Positions 22,460 to 38,800 of a stretch of 64,000 nucleotides of DNA are shown here, one piece after another. This stretch comes from Trebouxia sp. TZW2008 (taxonomy: Eukaryota > Chlorophyta > Trebouxiophyceae > Trebouxiales > Trebouxiaceae), in assembly GCA_002118135.1 (NCBI GenBank), contig BDIU01000005.1, positions 186,001-250,000 on the forward strand. Direction: 5' to 3'. The stretch's first letter is position 1, and each line of letters starts with the position of its first letter. The notes beneath the pieces are model-generated. The model worked only from the letters and a program-made list of their open reading frames with translations. It was not told the DNA's origin and did not search any database. A program made the position numbers and the translations under genes.

Positions 22460-23460
22460 TCAGCGTTAGCATCTGCACTTAGTGTCAGCGTCATTTTTTG
22501 TGTGAATTGGACATCACATGTCTTCAACTTGACTGTGTCTTTCTTGTTTGTAGCAGTGACAGGCCTAATGTCAATGAACAGACGTTGAATAGATGACATC
22601 ACAATGATACATGAACTGCACAATCCATATGTCTGCTGCAACTTGTGCACAGTCTCTCAGCGTGCTATCTCATTGTCAGCACGTAGGTTAAGGAGGCACA
22701 ACAGCTTGCACGTTCTGTGGTGTAGTGCAGGTGTTTTGCAAGCGTCTGTTGTGTCACATCTCACCCTGCATTTGAAGTTGCCTGGGGGACTGGGATCGAT
22801 TTGCAAAGCTCTCAGCAGTCCCGATATATCCTTGAAGGCTGACAACATGCTATGCAGTTTTTGCGTGGATGCGCCTGCGCTAGATGACTTTGCCAGGCAA
22901 GCTACTGATTTGCTGAGTGCAGTGCAGGCATGCTAGCACTTGGGCACTTTATACGGAGCGCGCAGCTCATGAGACTTCATTTATCGCGTCATTTTGCAGC
23001 TTATCTAAAGCATGCGCGGACAAGTAGCTGCCCGGCGCCGGCTCTGCAGACCCTACGAGCACTGGCAGATCGCAACTTCAGGACAGAAAAAACATATCAT
23101 GTGTATCTGAATGAGCACTCTCTCTGGAAAGCTATCGATACCAGCATTCGAACCGATACCACGTTTTGAGATACAGACGATATGTTTTGTCGCGCGCAAG
23201 ATGAGCTTCACTTGGTGCCAATTTTGCGACTGGGAGTCTGGCTCAGTCATCGGCTGCTTGCCTCCACTGGTCAATGCGGCTGTGGAATTCCTGCGCGAGG
23301 CGGCATGAGCCAATTGTGGCGTTGTCTCACATGGGGCTCAGCAACAGGCCATGCTTTGCGTGCTTTGGGTCCCATGGCCATTGCGATTCAAGCGCTTAAG
23401 GTCATCGTAATACTCGTTGTCGCTGCAATGCTGTGAGTGCAAGCGCAGAGTGCGTCACAG
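22460..23460. other. Gene-poor stretch upstream of the OPR gene
   Basis: Competing open frames exist on both strands (for example 23053-23313 minus and 23182-23436 plus). Neither has recognisable homology or a clear splice context. The region probably includes the OPR promoter and 5' UTR. Confidence 0.4.
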
Positions 23461-23462
23461 CT

Positions 23463-27346
<3,884 letters not shown>

Positions 27347-27837
27347 TCAATGGAGATGATGCAACGTCAATAAGCATCTCTCTTAACGTTTTATCACAGC
27401 GAGGCATGAAATGCAACACCCAGATTTTAGTGTAGTCAAAATGAGTGTCCTTGACCAGTTTTCCTGCTTGCTGCTTTGACAAGCATCATTGATACAGCCA
27501 GCAAGGGAGGTACGGATTAGTTTTACAGAAATTGTCGCTCAGTGCTAGTGCGTTCAGTTCCATAGTCAAAACCAGGTGCAAATATAGCAGCGTATGTGTT
27601 TAGACACTGTCAGCAATACAGTAGTTCAAGCCATTCTTGCTGCTGCTTTTCCTTGCTGCTTCTGAGCTTTGCAGTAGTAAGCAGCAGTACAACAGTCAAG
27701 ACACAAGGCGTAGCCCTGAGTTCCGATATAAATGCAGTGTCATATATTGCAGTGCATTGGCGTATACAGACGATGCCTGTAACAGTTTGTGTTTTGAGTT
27801 TAAAAGTTTGTCACTTTACCTAGCTTAATGTGCTGCA
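27347..27837. other. Convergent 3' intergenic region
   Basis: About 490 bp between the OPR stop and the 3' end of the Cys-rich lumen-protein gene, which converge. No gene is visible. It should hold both 3' UTRs and poly(A) sites. Confidence 0.5.
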
Positions 27838-29680
27838 TTACTCTCTTGATCTATACGGAATTGCAAATCCATACTTGTCCCCGGGCTTAGCGCACTCATA
27901 TGTGCATTGTCTTGCACATGATGTTGACAGCTTCTCTCTCACTTTCCCGTCTATGCTGTAGCCTGTGAGTCTGCTGTCTCTGTTAGCATACTCATCAAGG
28001 GCGCCTGTGCAAGCTTGGCCACACGAGGCCTGGCAAGCCAGCTGCAAGTCTGGACCAGTTGTCTTCTTACACAGCTGGTTGTCTGCTGCGTCTGACTGCA
28101 CACCAGGTAGCAAGCTTTAGTAAGCCATGGCAGGGTATGACGCTGTTGCACACGGGCTATATGCATGGCGCAGTGGTTGCAGCGAGACAGCAGCAACCAC
28201 TGCTGCAACCATAATGGATAAGATGCTATCAGGACAACAGTTGTATGGGCCTAGTTTGGCTTCAGCCAGTGGGACCTGATTCTTGTTAGCGCGTGAGCCA
28301 GCAGACGCTGCTGTGGCAAACATGCTACAGCATGCACAACATGCTACAGCATTGTCTCAGCTGCCTTCAGGCTGTGTTGGCAATCACAAAACCTGTACAT
28401 GTGTGAGACAAGCACTTGTTTCTGTCGCGGAGATTTAGAATACAGGCAAACTGGCGTGCAGCTCCTGTGGAGCTGCATCATGCTTGCAAATGCACAATGC
28501 AAGGGGGTGCTATGCTGCTTGATTCACCTTTGCTGACTCTGGTAACGCCTCAAACTGCTTTGTCTGTGCGCCAGCAGCAACACCACTGACGCAAGTGACT
28601 GTAGTGAAGCCCTTTTTGCGTGATACAATCTTTGTCCCCTCTAGGTTCTCAATCAAGAATTTTTTCCTGCACTTGCACAGAGAATGAAGAAATGCACGCT
28701 TTGTCAGCATGAGCTGCTGAACATGCAATGCCTTGCAGGCCTGGTTGTCTTTGCAGACAATTTTTAATTCATAACCATGTGGGCACCTGTCCATTTCCAA
28801 AGCAAGGATCCCTGTATAGGAGGCTTGCAAGACAATCTGATACGGGCTGCTCTGTTGCACAGCTTGTGTCATGTAACGAGTGAAATGCTGTTGCCTGTTT
28901 GCCTGTTGTGCTCAAGCAAGATGCACGTGGTTGTCCGGCAGGTTCAACTAGGCAGCTGTTTTGGTGCACCTTGTGTTTCCAAACAGAGTGAATGGGTTGA
29001 TTGGGTCATTCTGCTCACTGAAGGACCCTTTTGGTACGTCAGTCACTTCAAGCACAGGACCTGTGACTGCTTCAGAGGTTGCGGCAGCTGCAGGAGCTTC
29101 AGGCAGCCCATTGATCTGCAACAACTCAGGACATCAACACCTGTGTAGCTTGCCTAAGCTGCAGCATGGTTTATGGGTGATTGCAATGCTGAAGCTATAA
29201 CTTCATTGAGCGTTACAGTAAGCTTAATCTTGACCATGCTTCTGCTGTGGACGCAGCAGATCTCACCTGTTGGAGCTCTGTTGCTGTGGAAGGTGTTGCT
29301 AAAGTCAACAAGCTAGCGCCCAATGCTATCAGAAAGCTGGCACAAATTTTGGGTGACAACGAAGCACCGTAATGTTGCTGCCGTAGGGGTTGCTGCTCTA
29401 TCGGGTCTCGCTTTGTTCCGCAAGTGTGTGCATATGGTTGAGACTGAGAACTTCTGCGAGTCGCTGCGTACGCCGGATGGGGCCTTTGCGTGCAGTTTTG
29501 GCGCAATGCATCGCCACGACTGCTCAGACCCACCAGATATGTGTGACCACTGCCGCGTGCAAAGACAGGCGGTGACTTGGTTCGGTACAAGGGGTGCAGT
29601 GCATGCGAGTTATGGCAGTTGGAGTCAGCTTTTGGCTGGATGGCCAATCGAGGGGTTTGTTGCAATGCGTTGCAAGACAT
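27838..29680 (-). CDS. Predicted thylakoid-lumen cysteine-rich protein
   Basis: Five exons in full phase: 29267-29680, 28970-29115, 28776-28823, 28528-28666 and 27838-28095, giving 334 aa. The first 110 residues are Ser/Arg/Gln-rich with few acids, as in plastid transit peptides. A hydrophobic stretch follows (ASFLIALGASLLTLATPSTA), ending in an S-T-A type cleavage site, which suggests a bipartite lumen signal. The mature part has FSEQNDPINPFTLFGNT, then RDPCFGNGQ. The C-terminal domain has spaced cysteines (LCKK; LACQASCGQACTGALDEYA; STSCARQCTYECAKPGDKYG). I do not recognise the family by name. Paired cysteines fit oxidative folding in the lumen. The next gene on the same strand also encodes a lumen protein. 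Confidence 0.72.
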
Positions 29681-30149
29681 GCATCAGTAGCGAGCTGGAT
29701 TGCTGGCTGATCTGCTCGTGCACATCGCATCGCATGACAGGCGCAGGTGACCAGGCAAGACTTAAGGAAATCTGAACCCGATATCAATCCGACCAGCAGA
29801 GTCATCAGACAGGAAACTTGTTGCCTAAGGTGGGGAATGGACCACACTTTGACACAGATGCAGCAGCATAAACGACAGAAACTGCAAAACTCATATGCCG
29901 CACGACTTCGCGCTCTGTAAAATTCTGACCAATGAACAGTGATCAATCATAAGCTGAAACAAGCTTGCAATTGCTGTTCTGCATAGTATTACAGTGCTTA
30001 CATTGACCACCCTTGCATTTGGAATGCAATTTAGGCCTGATGGCTTGTTTGACTGACAAGCAAAGGATTGGAATACTCATGAAAAACAGTTCCTAGCCCT
30101 TTGTAAACATCGAAATGTTCACATGTACACCTGTTTGTCCTGAACAACT

Positions 30150-30290
30150 CAAAAATCAACTCCCATGATGACGCCTGTTAGTGCGGACTGTCCATTTCCT
30201 TGCAAGTCTGGGCTGCTTCTGTAGACAGAAAGTGCCTTTATGACGCGTGTCAGCGCAGACTTTTTCAGTTTTCTTTCCCTTTGCGCCCGC
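30150..30290 (+). mobile_element. Dispersed repeat family B copy
   Basis: It contains ctcccatgatgacgcc and, further on, cttctgtagacagaaagtgc followed by tttatgacgc. The same mix recurs near 27036-27075, 34219-34275, 35580-35640 (reverse), 44395-44460 (reverse) and, weakly, 15089-15140. No coding potential. It lies just 3' of the pentapeptide gene. Confidence 0.6.
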
Positions 30291-30297
30291 ACATGTT

Positions 30298-32477
30298 TTA
30301 CTGCCTGTAGACCGGCATGGATTTCACAAAGTCCTTCTTCTGCTCCTCTGTGACTTGAGGGCCCTCTGAACTGCTGGGAGACGATTCTCTGAACTTACGT
30401 CGGCTGCCACAGCCAAGACTGGACCTGGTGTTCACCCCAGTCTCTGCATTGGTGCCATCAGCATAACGACACAAAGCCTGCAATCAGCATCCAAATGCAG
30501 TTAATAATGCGTGAGAATTTAGCAGCCTGTCATGTAGCTAGTAATGCCTTTTACGCTATGTGCATACAATTACTGTGCACCATTTACCCAATTGACAAGG
30601 CTTCAACTTGCATGCAAGAGTGTCAATCTTCGTCCATAGGCGTACATATCAGCAATGACTTATTTGTCTCGTACCAGGCCATTTGCTATAACTTCAATGC
30701 ATTTGCAGGAGCATGAAGTTATGTCAATGCATACATGTTTTGCTATGTTGCTGGGCTTGTGCAAAGGTGCATTGCAAAGGCATGAGCATTGTAACTTCCA
30801 GGTGGGGCATGCTTTCTGCAGTAGTACTTACAATTTGCTGAGATTTGTCAACCAATGCATTGGTGAAATCTGCTCCTGTGATAGTGGCTCCTCCAAAATC
30901 ACTCCTGCAAGAAAAGCTACTTCAAAGCTATTGATGGGAAGCTTGGCGTTAACAATTGTTTTTCAAGGCTGGACTCAGTTTAGCATGACCACAGATTTTC
31001 ATCATGGCGATCAGCATAGTGAGAATTGAGAAGTTGTGGTGATCATCATTGGCCAGACTTTGATTGCATGCAGCAATGCAAGCAAAACAGCGTGCATATG
31101 GTGTGTTGCATGCAGAGTGCAGCCAACCAACTTTACACACAGTGCATTGCATCCAGACATGGCTCCTGTGGCGTGCATACCCACTGCTCAATGTCAGTGG
31201 GCATCATGCGCAAAGCCAACGCCCTCAAAAGCAGCCTGAGATCACTAATGCAATTGCAACCAGCAGAATGCATGCTGTACATACTCATAGCTGTTTGCAA
31301 CGTGAAAGCTGATGCATCCAATGTGCTGAATCAAAAACGCAGTGACTGACCCAGATGCAGGTTGCAATCATGTCTATCGTTATCAGCTTTGAAAGGGGAG
31401 GCTTTCATGGAAATATAGCACCTGATGCATGTCGCATTTTGGTGTATTCCTATCATTGGCGCAGCATGCAGATTGAGTAAAGTGTCACGACATTGCAATG
31501 CAGCGACAGGCATGCACAGCATTTGTTACCTGGTGAAGACTGCTCTGCTCAAGTTGGCATTTGTCAAATTAGCACCATTCAGCACTGCTCTGTCAAACAG
31601 AACATCACTGAGATCTGCATCCTGCAACATCACGTTCATAATCATATACAAATGCATACACATACGCATACGCATATGCATACCCATACGCATTTGCATA
31701 TGCGTACGCATAGACATACTTGCAATTACACATACACATACAGGTACACGTACACATGCACATACACAGCAAGAATCTGCTGCTCCGCAGCTGAAACATC
31801 TAGTTGACACCTATTTTAGTTGGTTGTCACCTCAAAATTGGCATTTGCCGTGACAGCTTTGATGAAATAGGCGCCTTGCAGCTTTGTGCCCTTGAAGTTT
31901 GCATTACGTGCATCTGCTGAAGTAAAATTGGATCTTCTCAAATCCTGCAGACAAGAGAATGAATTGCTGAGGTGAGCGCGTCGGCAGACTCATGCAACAG
32001 TTGACCTGGAGTAATGGCAGCAACCAGGAGCATGATCACTTTACATCTGCCGAGTCTTGACTGAGGACAGCGTCACAGGTGACTGCTGCATTTGCAGTGC
32101 TTTCTACACTGTTATTGACTTATGCTGACAAGAATTAAATTGTATGCAAAGAAGTGCACCTGCCCTGAGAAGTCTTTGCCTCTAAGCTCGGCTTCTCCAT
32201 ATTGTGCCGCTGTGCCGACGCCAAATTCTCCGCCAGCCGCAGCCTCAAACTTGTTGAGGTCCGCAAGGGCAGGAGCTCCGCTGAACAAGCTGAGTGAAAC
32301 GAGAGCAGCAGCGGTCCCCTGCAAGGCTTTGTCTGTCCAGGACTCTCTACGGAAGGCGGGTACTTGACAGGTGCATGGTCGTCGACTGGAGCAGAAACTG
32401 GGCGCAGCACGGTTTTTACTGACTGATAAGCATGAGATGGGCCTGTTGATAGTGGGATTGATCAAGTTTACAGCCAT
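30298..32477 (-). CDS. Thylakoid lumenal 15-kDa-type pentapeptide-repeat protein
   Basis: Five exons in exact phase: 32160-32477, 31831-31944, 31530-31621, 30832-30904 and 30298-30477, giving 258 aa. A transit peptide with Ser/Arg is followed by a lumen signal (AALVSLSLFSGAPALA, cleavage after ALA). Pentapeptide repeats follow, with the A(D/N)LxX pattern: DLRRSNFTSADARNANFKGT; DADLSDVLFDRAVLNGANLT then NANLSRAVF; SDFGGATITGADFTNALVD. The C-terminus (LGCGSRRKFRESSPSS then EGPQVTEEQKKDF) matches the plant lumenal TL15 protein of the At2g44920 type. The function of the family is unknown; the right-handed beta-helix is structural. The start codon is about 100 bp from a divergent F-box gene. Confidence 0.88.
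31630..31775 (+). repeat. (CATACG/CATACA)n microsatellite
   Basis: Repeated hexamers such as catacg, catatg and cataca with drift. Intronic to the pentapeptide gene, directly upstream (on the minus strand) of exon 31530-31621. Confidence 0.9.
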
Positions 32478-32580
32478 GTAGAGCTGTGGGTGCCGCTGTT
32501 CTCCACGACGAAAGCCGATACGATTTGATTGGCTCAATTGCAAGGCCAGGCACCTTCAAGTAGGCAGACAAGGGTCAAGA
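32478..32580. promoter_or_regulatory. Short divergent promoter region
   Basis: About 100 bp between the start of the lumen pentapeptide gene (-) and the first plausible ATG of the F-box gene (+, 32581). Any core promoters must overlap here or extend into the transcribed regions. No TATA box recognised. Confidence 0.4.
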
Positions 32581-34211
32581 ATGTTCAGCAAGCGCAAGCA
32601 GGTGCAAGAACAGTGCTACCACGTAAGCAAAGTGTGGGATCACAAGCGGATCCTGCACCGTTACATGCAGCCGTTACGTGCAGGCGTTTTGGCATAGCCT
32701 TCAGAAATGTCCTGCAAAGCGGCATGTGCGCAGAAGCTATCTGCGCGGGCCGCACCAAAGTGAAAGACATGGAAGACGCTGGTATGCGGATTTCTGACCA
32801 GAGACAGGCTTTACGAGCAGCCATAAACTTCAAGTTTTGTGACGACGTTGAGACTGTCAAAGATCCAAACTTCAAGCAGCCGCGCTGGGCGCCCGTGGAG
32901 CTACATCTTGCTATGCAGTTGCAGGATTTGGTTATGGAAGGAGTGTCAGCTTCGAGCTGCGATGACTTTGAGCAGCAAAGCATCGGTATACTACAACAGA
33001 TGGCTATAGCTAGCTAGTACTGCTCGATCATAGGTTGCGTGGGGTACTGCAGGCAAAACGTTGACCGACGGCGACGAATTTTGGAGTAGCACTGGATTTT
33101 TACCCAAGATACAGGAACACCTGCTGTATCGCCTTGCATCTCCGCAATGTGCTGTTCATGCTGTGCAGCTTGCTGTGTACAGAGCCAATTACCAACCTGG
33201 GTAGGCCTTTGTACGCCAAACACAGCATCAGCTGATTGAGTTCAGTAATTATGCCAGGCTGCCAGTGCAGAGCACCTTTGTATCCTCCAGAACTTGTGAG
33301 GTTTGAAACAGGCATTTCACCAAAACACCTGCAGCCAGTTTCAGGGATTTATCAGGTGCAAGTGTCAGCAGGCATTCAGAATTTTCAGCTCCCCTCAAAT
33401 GCGCCACTTGGGCAATATCTGAAAGTTGTCTTGTGCACTAAACGGCAGCAGCAGCTTGAGGATCGTCAGTTCTATACAGCTATACGATACGTCAAAGCAA
33501 CAGGCCGATGCATACCATCAACAGCAATGTTTCAGGCTCATCAGCTCATGAAAAGTGGGCAGCTCTGTTTGCAGTCTCCACTGCATCTGTCAGCAAGTAT
33601 GCTTCCTCTACACCTGCACCCACGTGCTTCCATGAGGTAAGAGTCTTTGTCGCAGTTGTGTCTACTCACAGCATTCTATCTGTGCATGTGCAGCGTTTTG
33701 ATCTCTCTGGATGTGCAGGTTGCTTTTGCTTTGTAGCACTTATGACATTGATGTGCATTGTGCATTGCTCCTTTCTGCATGCTGTGAGCTCATTGGCATG
33801 CATCATACAGCTCTTTGGTTTCTTGGACTGTGTGCAAACCACATGGGAGACTGTATTGAGTCCTTTTGCTTCATTTGCGCTGCACGTCATGGTGCCACAA
33901 AAATCTTGATGGGCACTGCTACCAGATTGCTTGAAAGGGCATGTAAATGCCAGCATAATGTGCCAAATTTCTCTGTCTTGACTTTCATCCACTATTGACA
34001 ACAAAATCAGCAAGCAAATCTTACCTAGCAATGTGCTGTTTACAGGGTAAGGAAGAGTTCTAATTCCGAAAGCGACCAGGATTTGTTTGGCACCAATGAC
34101 CTTGACACCCGAAATCAAGCAATTCAAACTGGCAACAAGATCTCTAATGTCAGTGCTGGTTCAAGGGCAGACAGAAAGGCAAGTGACACATATGCAGACA
34201 TCCTAGGCTAA
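32581..34211 (+). CDS. F-box protein of the At4g00755 type
   Basis: Segments in order: to about 32985, DPAPLHAAVTCRRFGIAFRN (second half of an F-box), then LQDLVMEGVSASSCDDFEQQ, aligning with the ISASSTDNYPEESI motif of the plant family. About 33052-33198: DGDEFWSSTGFLPKIQEHLL then YRLASPQCAVHAVQLAVYRA. From about 33263: RAPLYPPELVRFETG, then GIQNFQLPSNAPLGQYLKVV and CTKRQQQLEDRQFYTAIRYV. Then an exon ending near 33635, and one from 34046 to the stop at 34209-34211. F-box proteins link SCF ubiquitin ligases to substrates through SKP1. The start is uncertain: ATG 32581 opens MFSKRKQVQEQCYH before a donor, and the first half of the F-box may lie there or further upstream. Confidence 0.62.
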
Positions 34212-35896
34212 TTCTGCTGACTGAGACTCCATTATGATGCCTAACAGCATACAATTTTTGTCCCTTTGCTTTCAGATAGAATGCCAAGATAGGATCCTGC
34301 AGTAAACCTTTATCATAGAGAGACTGCAAGAAGATGCCTTAATGTGTCGTGACAAACATCCCGCAAGCAGCAACAAGCACCCGGCATTTCTTGCCATGGC
34401 AAGGAGCTTTGCAGTGTTGGACATCACGACGACAGCCTTTGTCTTTAGAAACAGACTGGCATCAGCAGAGACTTGAAATATGGTTGAAGTGGTCTCTTGC
34501 GTCTATGATTGGTCGGCAACAGACTGCACTAGCAATTCACTGTCTGCTTACTTATGTGACTTTGCTATGCAACACATCTGTACATCTTTACATTCACTGC
34601 TTGATAAAAGCTGTCGACCCACTCTGGACTGTGTATCAACATGCGTTCACGAAAGAAAGGAAGAAGTCGTTTAACGCTCTACCAAAAAAATTGAGACCTG
34701 TTGAATGTAAAGTAATGAGCATACAGGGTCGCTACTTCTTGCTGGACTACAAAACCGTCCAGCACTTCTCTGTCACTTGAGAACTAAAATCAGATCACAC
34801 AAAAATGAGTCCTGACAGCAGCAATCAGGCTGCAAACTATAACTTTCAAACTCAAAACATTGTAACACTCATTGGAAAATTGCTTTCTAAACATTCTTCA
34901 GACATGCTGCCAGCTGAAATGGTCGCACTTGCAACTGTCACGAAACAAGCATCGACTTGTGCTATACAAAATCTTGTTCCCGTCAGATATTGTCCATCAG
35001 GGTATCTTTGAATCTGACATGCAGCAAACGCTAGTGCATGTTAAATTCAAAGATACGTACTTGCATCTGATGCGTGTATATACAGAACATCTGCTGCAGC
35101 TGCAAGTGCAATAAACTAAAAACTCGAAATGCTGCAGTTGCAACGGCAACAAACTGAAGACTCGCAATGCTGCAGTTGCAAGTGCATCAGTGCAAAGTGC
35201 AACAAACCAAAATTCTAGCAGTGCTGTACAAATGTGGGCATCAGCAAAGGCTCCGACTCATCCCTCCATGCATGTAAAGTGTTGAGTGATACTATAACAC
35301 AGTGGTAATCAGTATTGACACGTGAGCAAAAGGACAACTTTGGAATTTGCATGACTCTGAAAGCGCTTGAATGAGGAAAAGTAAAGGAAAAGAGAAGAGT
35401 GTCTCAGTAGCGAGGACAAATGCCAAGCCATGTCAGTCATTTAAAATATCGGCAAATGGTGTGCTGCCTCACTCAGTGCCATGCAACATTGCTCAGTTCT
35501 TGATATTGTAACGCTACTTGAGGCACAGGCAGCTTTAGCACCTTTGCATCAAGTACTGTTGCAGCTGAAACAAGAGAAGTCTATGCCATTCGGCGTCATA
35601 GTGAGAGCCTCTGTGCACAGAGACAGCCCAGGGTTGCTGCTCTACAAGCAGCCAAGCCGCAAACAGCCTGAGTCTCTGCGCCTCAACAGGCGCTGTGAGT
35701 CATGGTTGACTGGTTGATGTGGTGAATTTGCTGTGCTGTGGGCTTGTTGGCAGCTTGCTGATGCAAGCACGCATACATAATGTCACTCACAGCCTGTGTC
35801 TCTGCATCTCAGCCGGAGTTGTCAATCACAATTGACTGCATCATGTGGATAATGTGTTGTGCTGTTGCAGCTACAAACAGCCTGTGTCTCTGCTCC
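34212..35896. other. Intergenic region with repeats, no gene assigned
   Basis: About 1.7 kb between the F-box gene and the 3' end of the kinase gene. It holds a family B fragment at 34219-34275, another (reverse) at 35580-35640, and near 35100-35220 two copies of an ctcgaaatgctgcagttgca-like phrase. Frames at 34349-34780 are open but lack any recognised domain. Confidence 0.45.
35550..35880 (-). repeat. Decayed tandem copies of the last kinase exon
   Basis: The end of the true exon (35897-36028) includes cagcctgtgtctctgctcct-like sequence and gtcaatcatagtcgactgga. Similar phrases recur near 35665-35705 and 35785-35850 (gtcaatcacaattgactgca). These copies are downstream of the kinase stop and cannot be used in the canonical transcript. 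Confidence 0.6.
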
Positions 35897-38800
35897 TCAG
35901 CAGGCGCTGTCAATCATAGTCGACTGGATGATGCCAAAAATCTGCTGTGCTGTGGGCCTGTTGGCAGCCTCCTGATCCAAGCATGCGTCCACCAAGTCAC
36001 TCACAGCTTGTGGGCACTCCTCAGGAACCTGCAAATCAGTACATGCATGTTGCACATGTCTGGATCAGGTGCAGGGCATGTTGCATACTGAGCCTGCAAG
36101 CATTTGATGCAATTTGAAGCATTTGATGCAAAGCATTTGACAAATTGGCATAAGATGTATTTGCTTGGTACTCAATGCGGTAGTTACCCAAAGGAATTAC
36201 GGAATGGCTCGTACCTGAAACTCCCTAAGTTGGCCTCGTCGAGCCTGCTCGTGTGTGATGAGCTCCCACAAGACCACACCATAACTGAAGATGTCTGCCC
36301 TTTCATCACACCTGCACATACAAGCATGTGATTACCACTGTGCTGTGCTGTGCTGTGCTGTGCTGTGCTGTGCTGTGCTGACAATGCCGCAACGCCTGCA
36401 GAAGAGTTGCGGCACCCAGGCCAAAACCCCAGCCACTGAGGCACGTTTACATCTTTCAGTTGTGTGTAGCATTTCAGCACATTGCCTGTCCAAAATATCG
36501 TGTGCATAAAAGCTTACTTGACTGACCATGCAATGTGCGTAGAGCATTTTCTGAGACATAGCAAAGTGTCACAAGCAGCATATGCAAAGGTGGTCTATCA
36601 GGTGTAATATAAAGGTTGTCTGTAAAGTATAATTTAAAATCAAAACCAACCTGAGGCACAGGAGCATTTCAGGAGCAGCATATGCAAAGGTGGTCTGTAC
36701 AAAGTAGCCTGCGCTTGACAGGGAAGCTGAGCTTGACAGGGAGGTGTTGCCCATGATATGCGCCAAGCCCACATCGCATATCTTGGCTGACGCAAAGCCT
36801 TTGGATAACAGCACATTGCCGCTTTTAATGTCCCTGTGCAAAACCTGCAGACAGCACCGGATTTTGGTACTCAATTAAGGGAGTCTGAGCTTCACAAGGA
36901 GTCGTTGCCAATGCGCCAGGCCCACGTCACATGTCTTGGCTGACACACCTCCTTTGGACGACAGCACATTGCCACTTTTGATGTCCCTGTGCAAGACCTG
37001 CAGACAGCACCAAATTCAAAATTCCAAGAGTTTGGGTTTTTTTGTTTGTGTATGTGTAACAGGAGCATGCAGCAGGTATGAGCCTTGAGCTACTATACTT
37101 ATGGATTGATCCATTGATACAAATGCTTGCTAGGCAGGCTGATAAATCCAGCAGCCAGTACATGCAGGCGCTATCAGCTGCCTTCATGCATGTCTGTCAA
37201 AAGCTACACTGGACACGCAAGGCAGACATTCAGATGTCATATCTTTTCTCACAAGCCGACTTCAGGGCGCACAAGGTGGCAAGGTACTTACGCCATGACA
37301 ATGCAGAAAATGGAGGCCCTTGATGACGTCCAGTGCTAACTGGGCCCCCTTCTGGTACCAGCCCAGGGCTTCTCTGGAAGGGCCCCTGAGCGCCTGCCTC
37401 AGATCACCGCCCTACAAAAAGAGGGCCACTAATGGTACAATAGCGGGATGTTCAACTTTATCTTCTGTTGAGGCAAATGCTGACTAGCGATCTTTGGTTG
37501 CTGAACACATGCGCCTTTGCTCTCAAGCGTGAGTGAGTGTGTGAGTGAGCGAGTGAGCGAGCGAGCGAGTGGGTGGGTGGGAGGGTGGGATAGTGAGTGG
37601 GTGAGCGAGTGAGTGAGTGAGCGACAAACCTGACAAACTTGACAGACTTGTCAACGTCTATTGTTGCATGATAGAAGCAGATGCTCCAAACATGGGTTGG
37701 TGCTTACCTGCATGTACTCCAGCACCAACAGGATGTTGCCACTTTGCTCAAAAGAGCCATGAAACTGGACAACATTCTTGTCAAACGGCAATGTTGCCAA
37801 CACCTTGAGCTCCTGCATGCAGTAATGTGTGTGTGAGTGATACGGATGGGTAGTATGCATACAGTGTACATGGGTACTGTGAAGGCAATGGCAATGTTGA
37901 CAACAGCCTGAAATCTAGCAGGCCAAACAACATATTAGTGCACCATATGTAATAATACAAACACATAGTATGTAACATGCAGCAGGCGGGCACTTTACAG
38001 GCATTGCAATGTTACCAACACCCTGAGCTCCTGCATGCTAAAAACCCAGTGTTGCACCATATGTAACATGGATATGCGTTCATACTCCGAATCATGTGGG
38101 TAGTTTACAGTATTGGCCACCTTATCGGCGCACTATGCAGGCCAAATTATCAAGGTTGCACCATATTTAGTGTGGACACACATGTATTGTACAGTATTGT
38201 ACAATACGTGAGTACTGGACAGTATTGACACCCTTAACAGCAAAACATGCACAATGCATTCCATGAGCCCAGCCATCAAGGAAGGCAGACACTGCATGTT
38301 TGTCACTGCATGACCTGCATAAATTTGATGATTGCATGATGCTACTTGAAGTATTGCATGGTTGCATGATTGCATGATTGCATGCTTGCATGATGCATGA
38401 TTGCATGATGCATGATTGCATGTTTGCATGAGTTACATTGCATGAACTACTGTCACACCTGTTGCATGACTTGCAACGCCTGTAGGGAGGTGAGCTGAGG
38501 ATTGACATGCTGCCTGTTAATGGTCTTGACCGCCACATCCAGATCCCCCATCTTGGCCTTGTATACCTGCAGGAAATAAGAGTGATGAAAGCGACGCCTT
38601 TTGGCAAAGGTGCTGCATGTGTGTGGCACAAGACTTGTCCCGCCAGGCTGGCTTATCCTGAGTGTCACATTCAGGTCGTCTGATGTTCAATTGTAACTGT
38701 TCAGCACGTCACAGTAAGTCCTTGTGATTGCATGTGCTTTGTACACCTGCAAATTGTCAACACATCACAGCAACTATTTGTGATCGCATGTGCTTTGTAC

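Noticed and set aside
29323..29775. 150-aa open frame on the plus strand
   Set aside because: It overlaps the first exon of the minus-strand lumen protein, which has a good donor, an in-phase next exon and a plausible targeting signal. The plus frame has no homology or splice context.
31526..31810. Met/Arg- and Cys/Met-rich frames on the minus strand
   Set aside because: Most of each frame is translated from the CATACG-type microsatellite; only 31530-31621 is a real exon.
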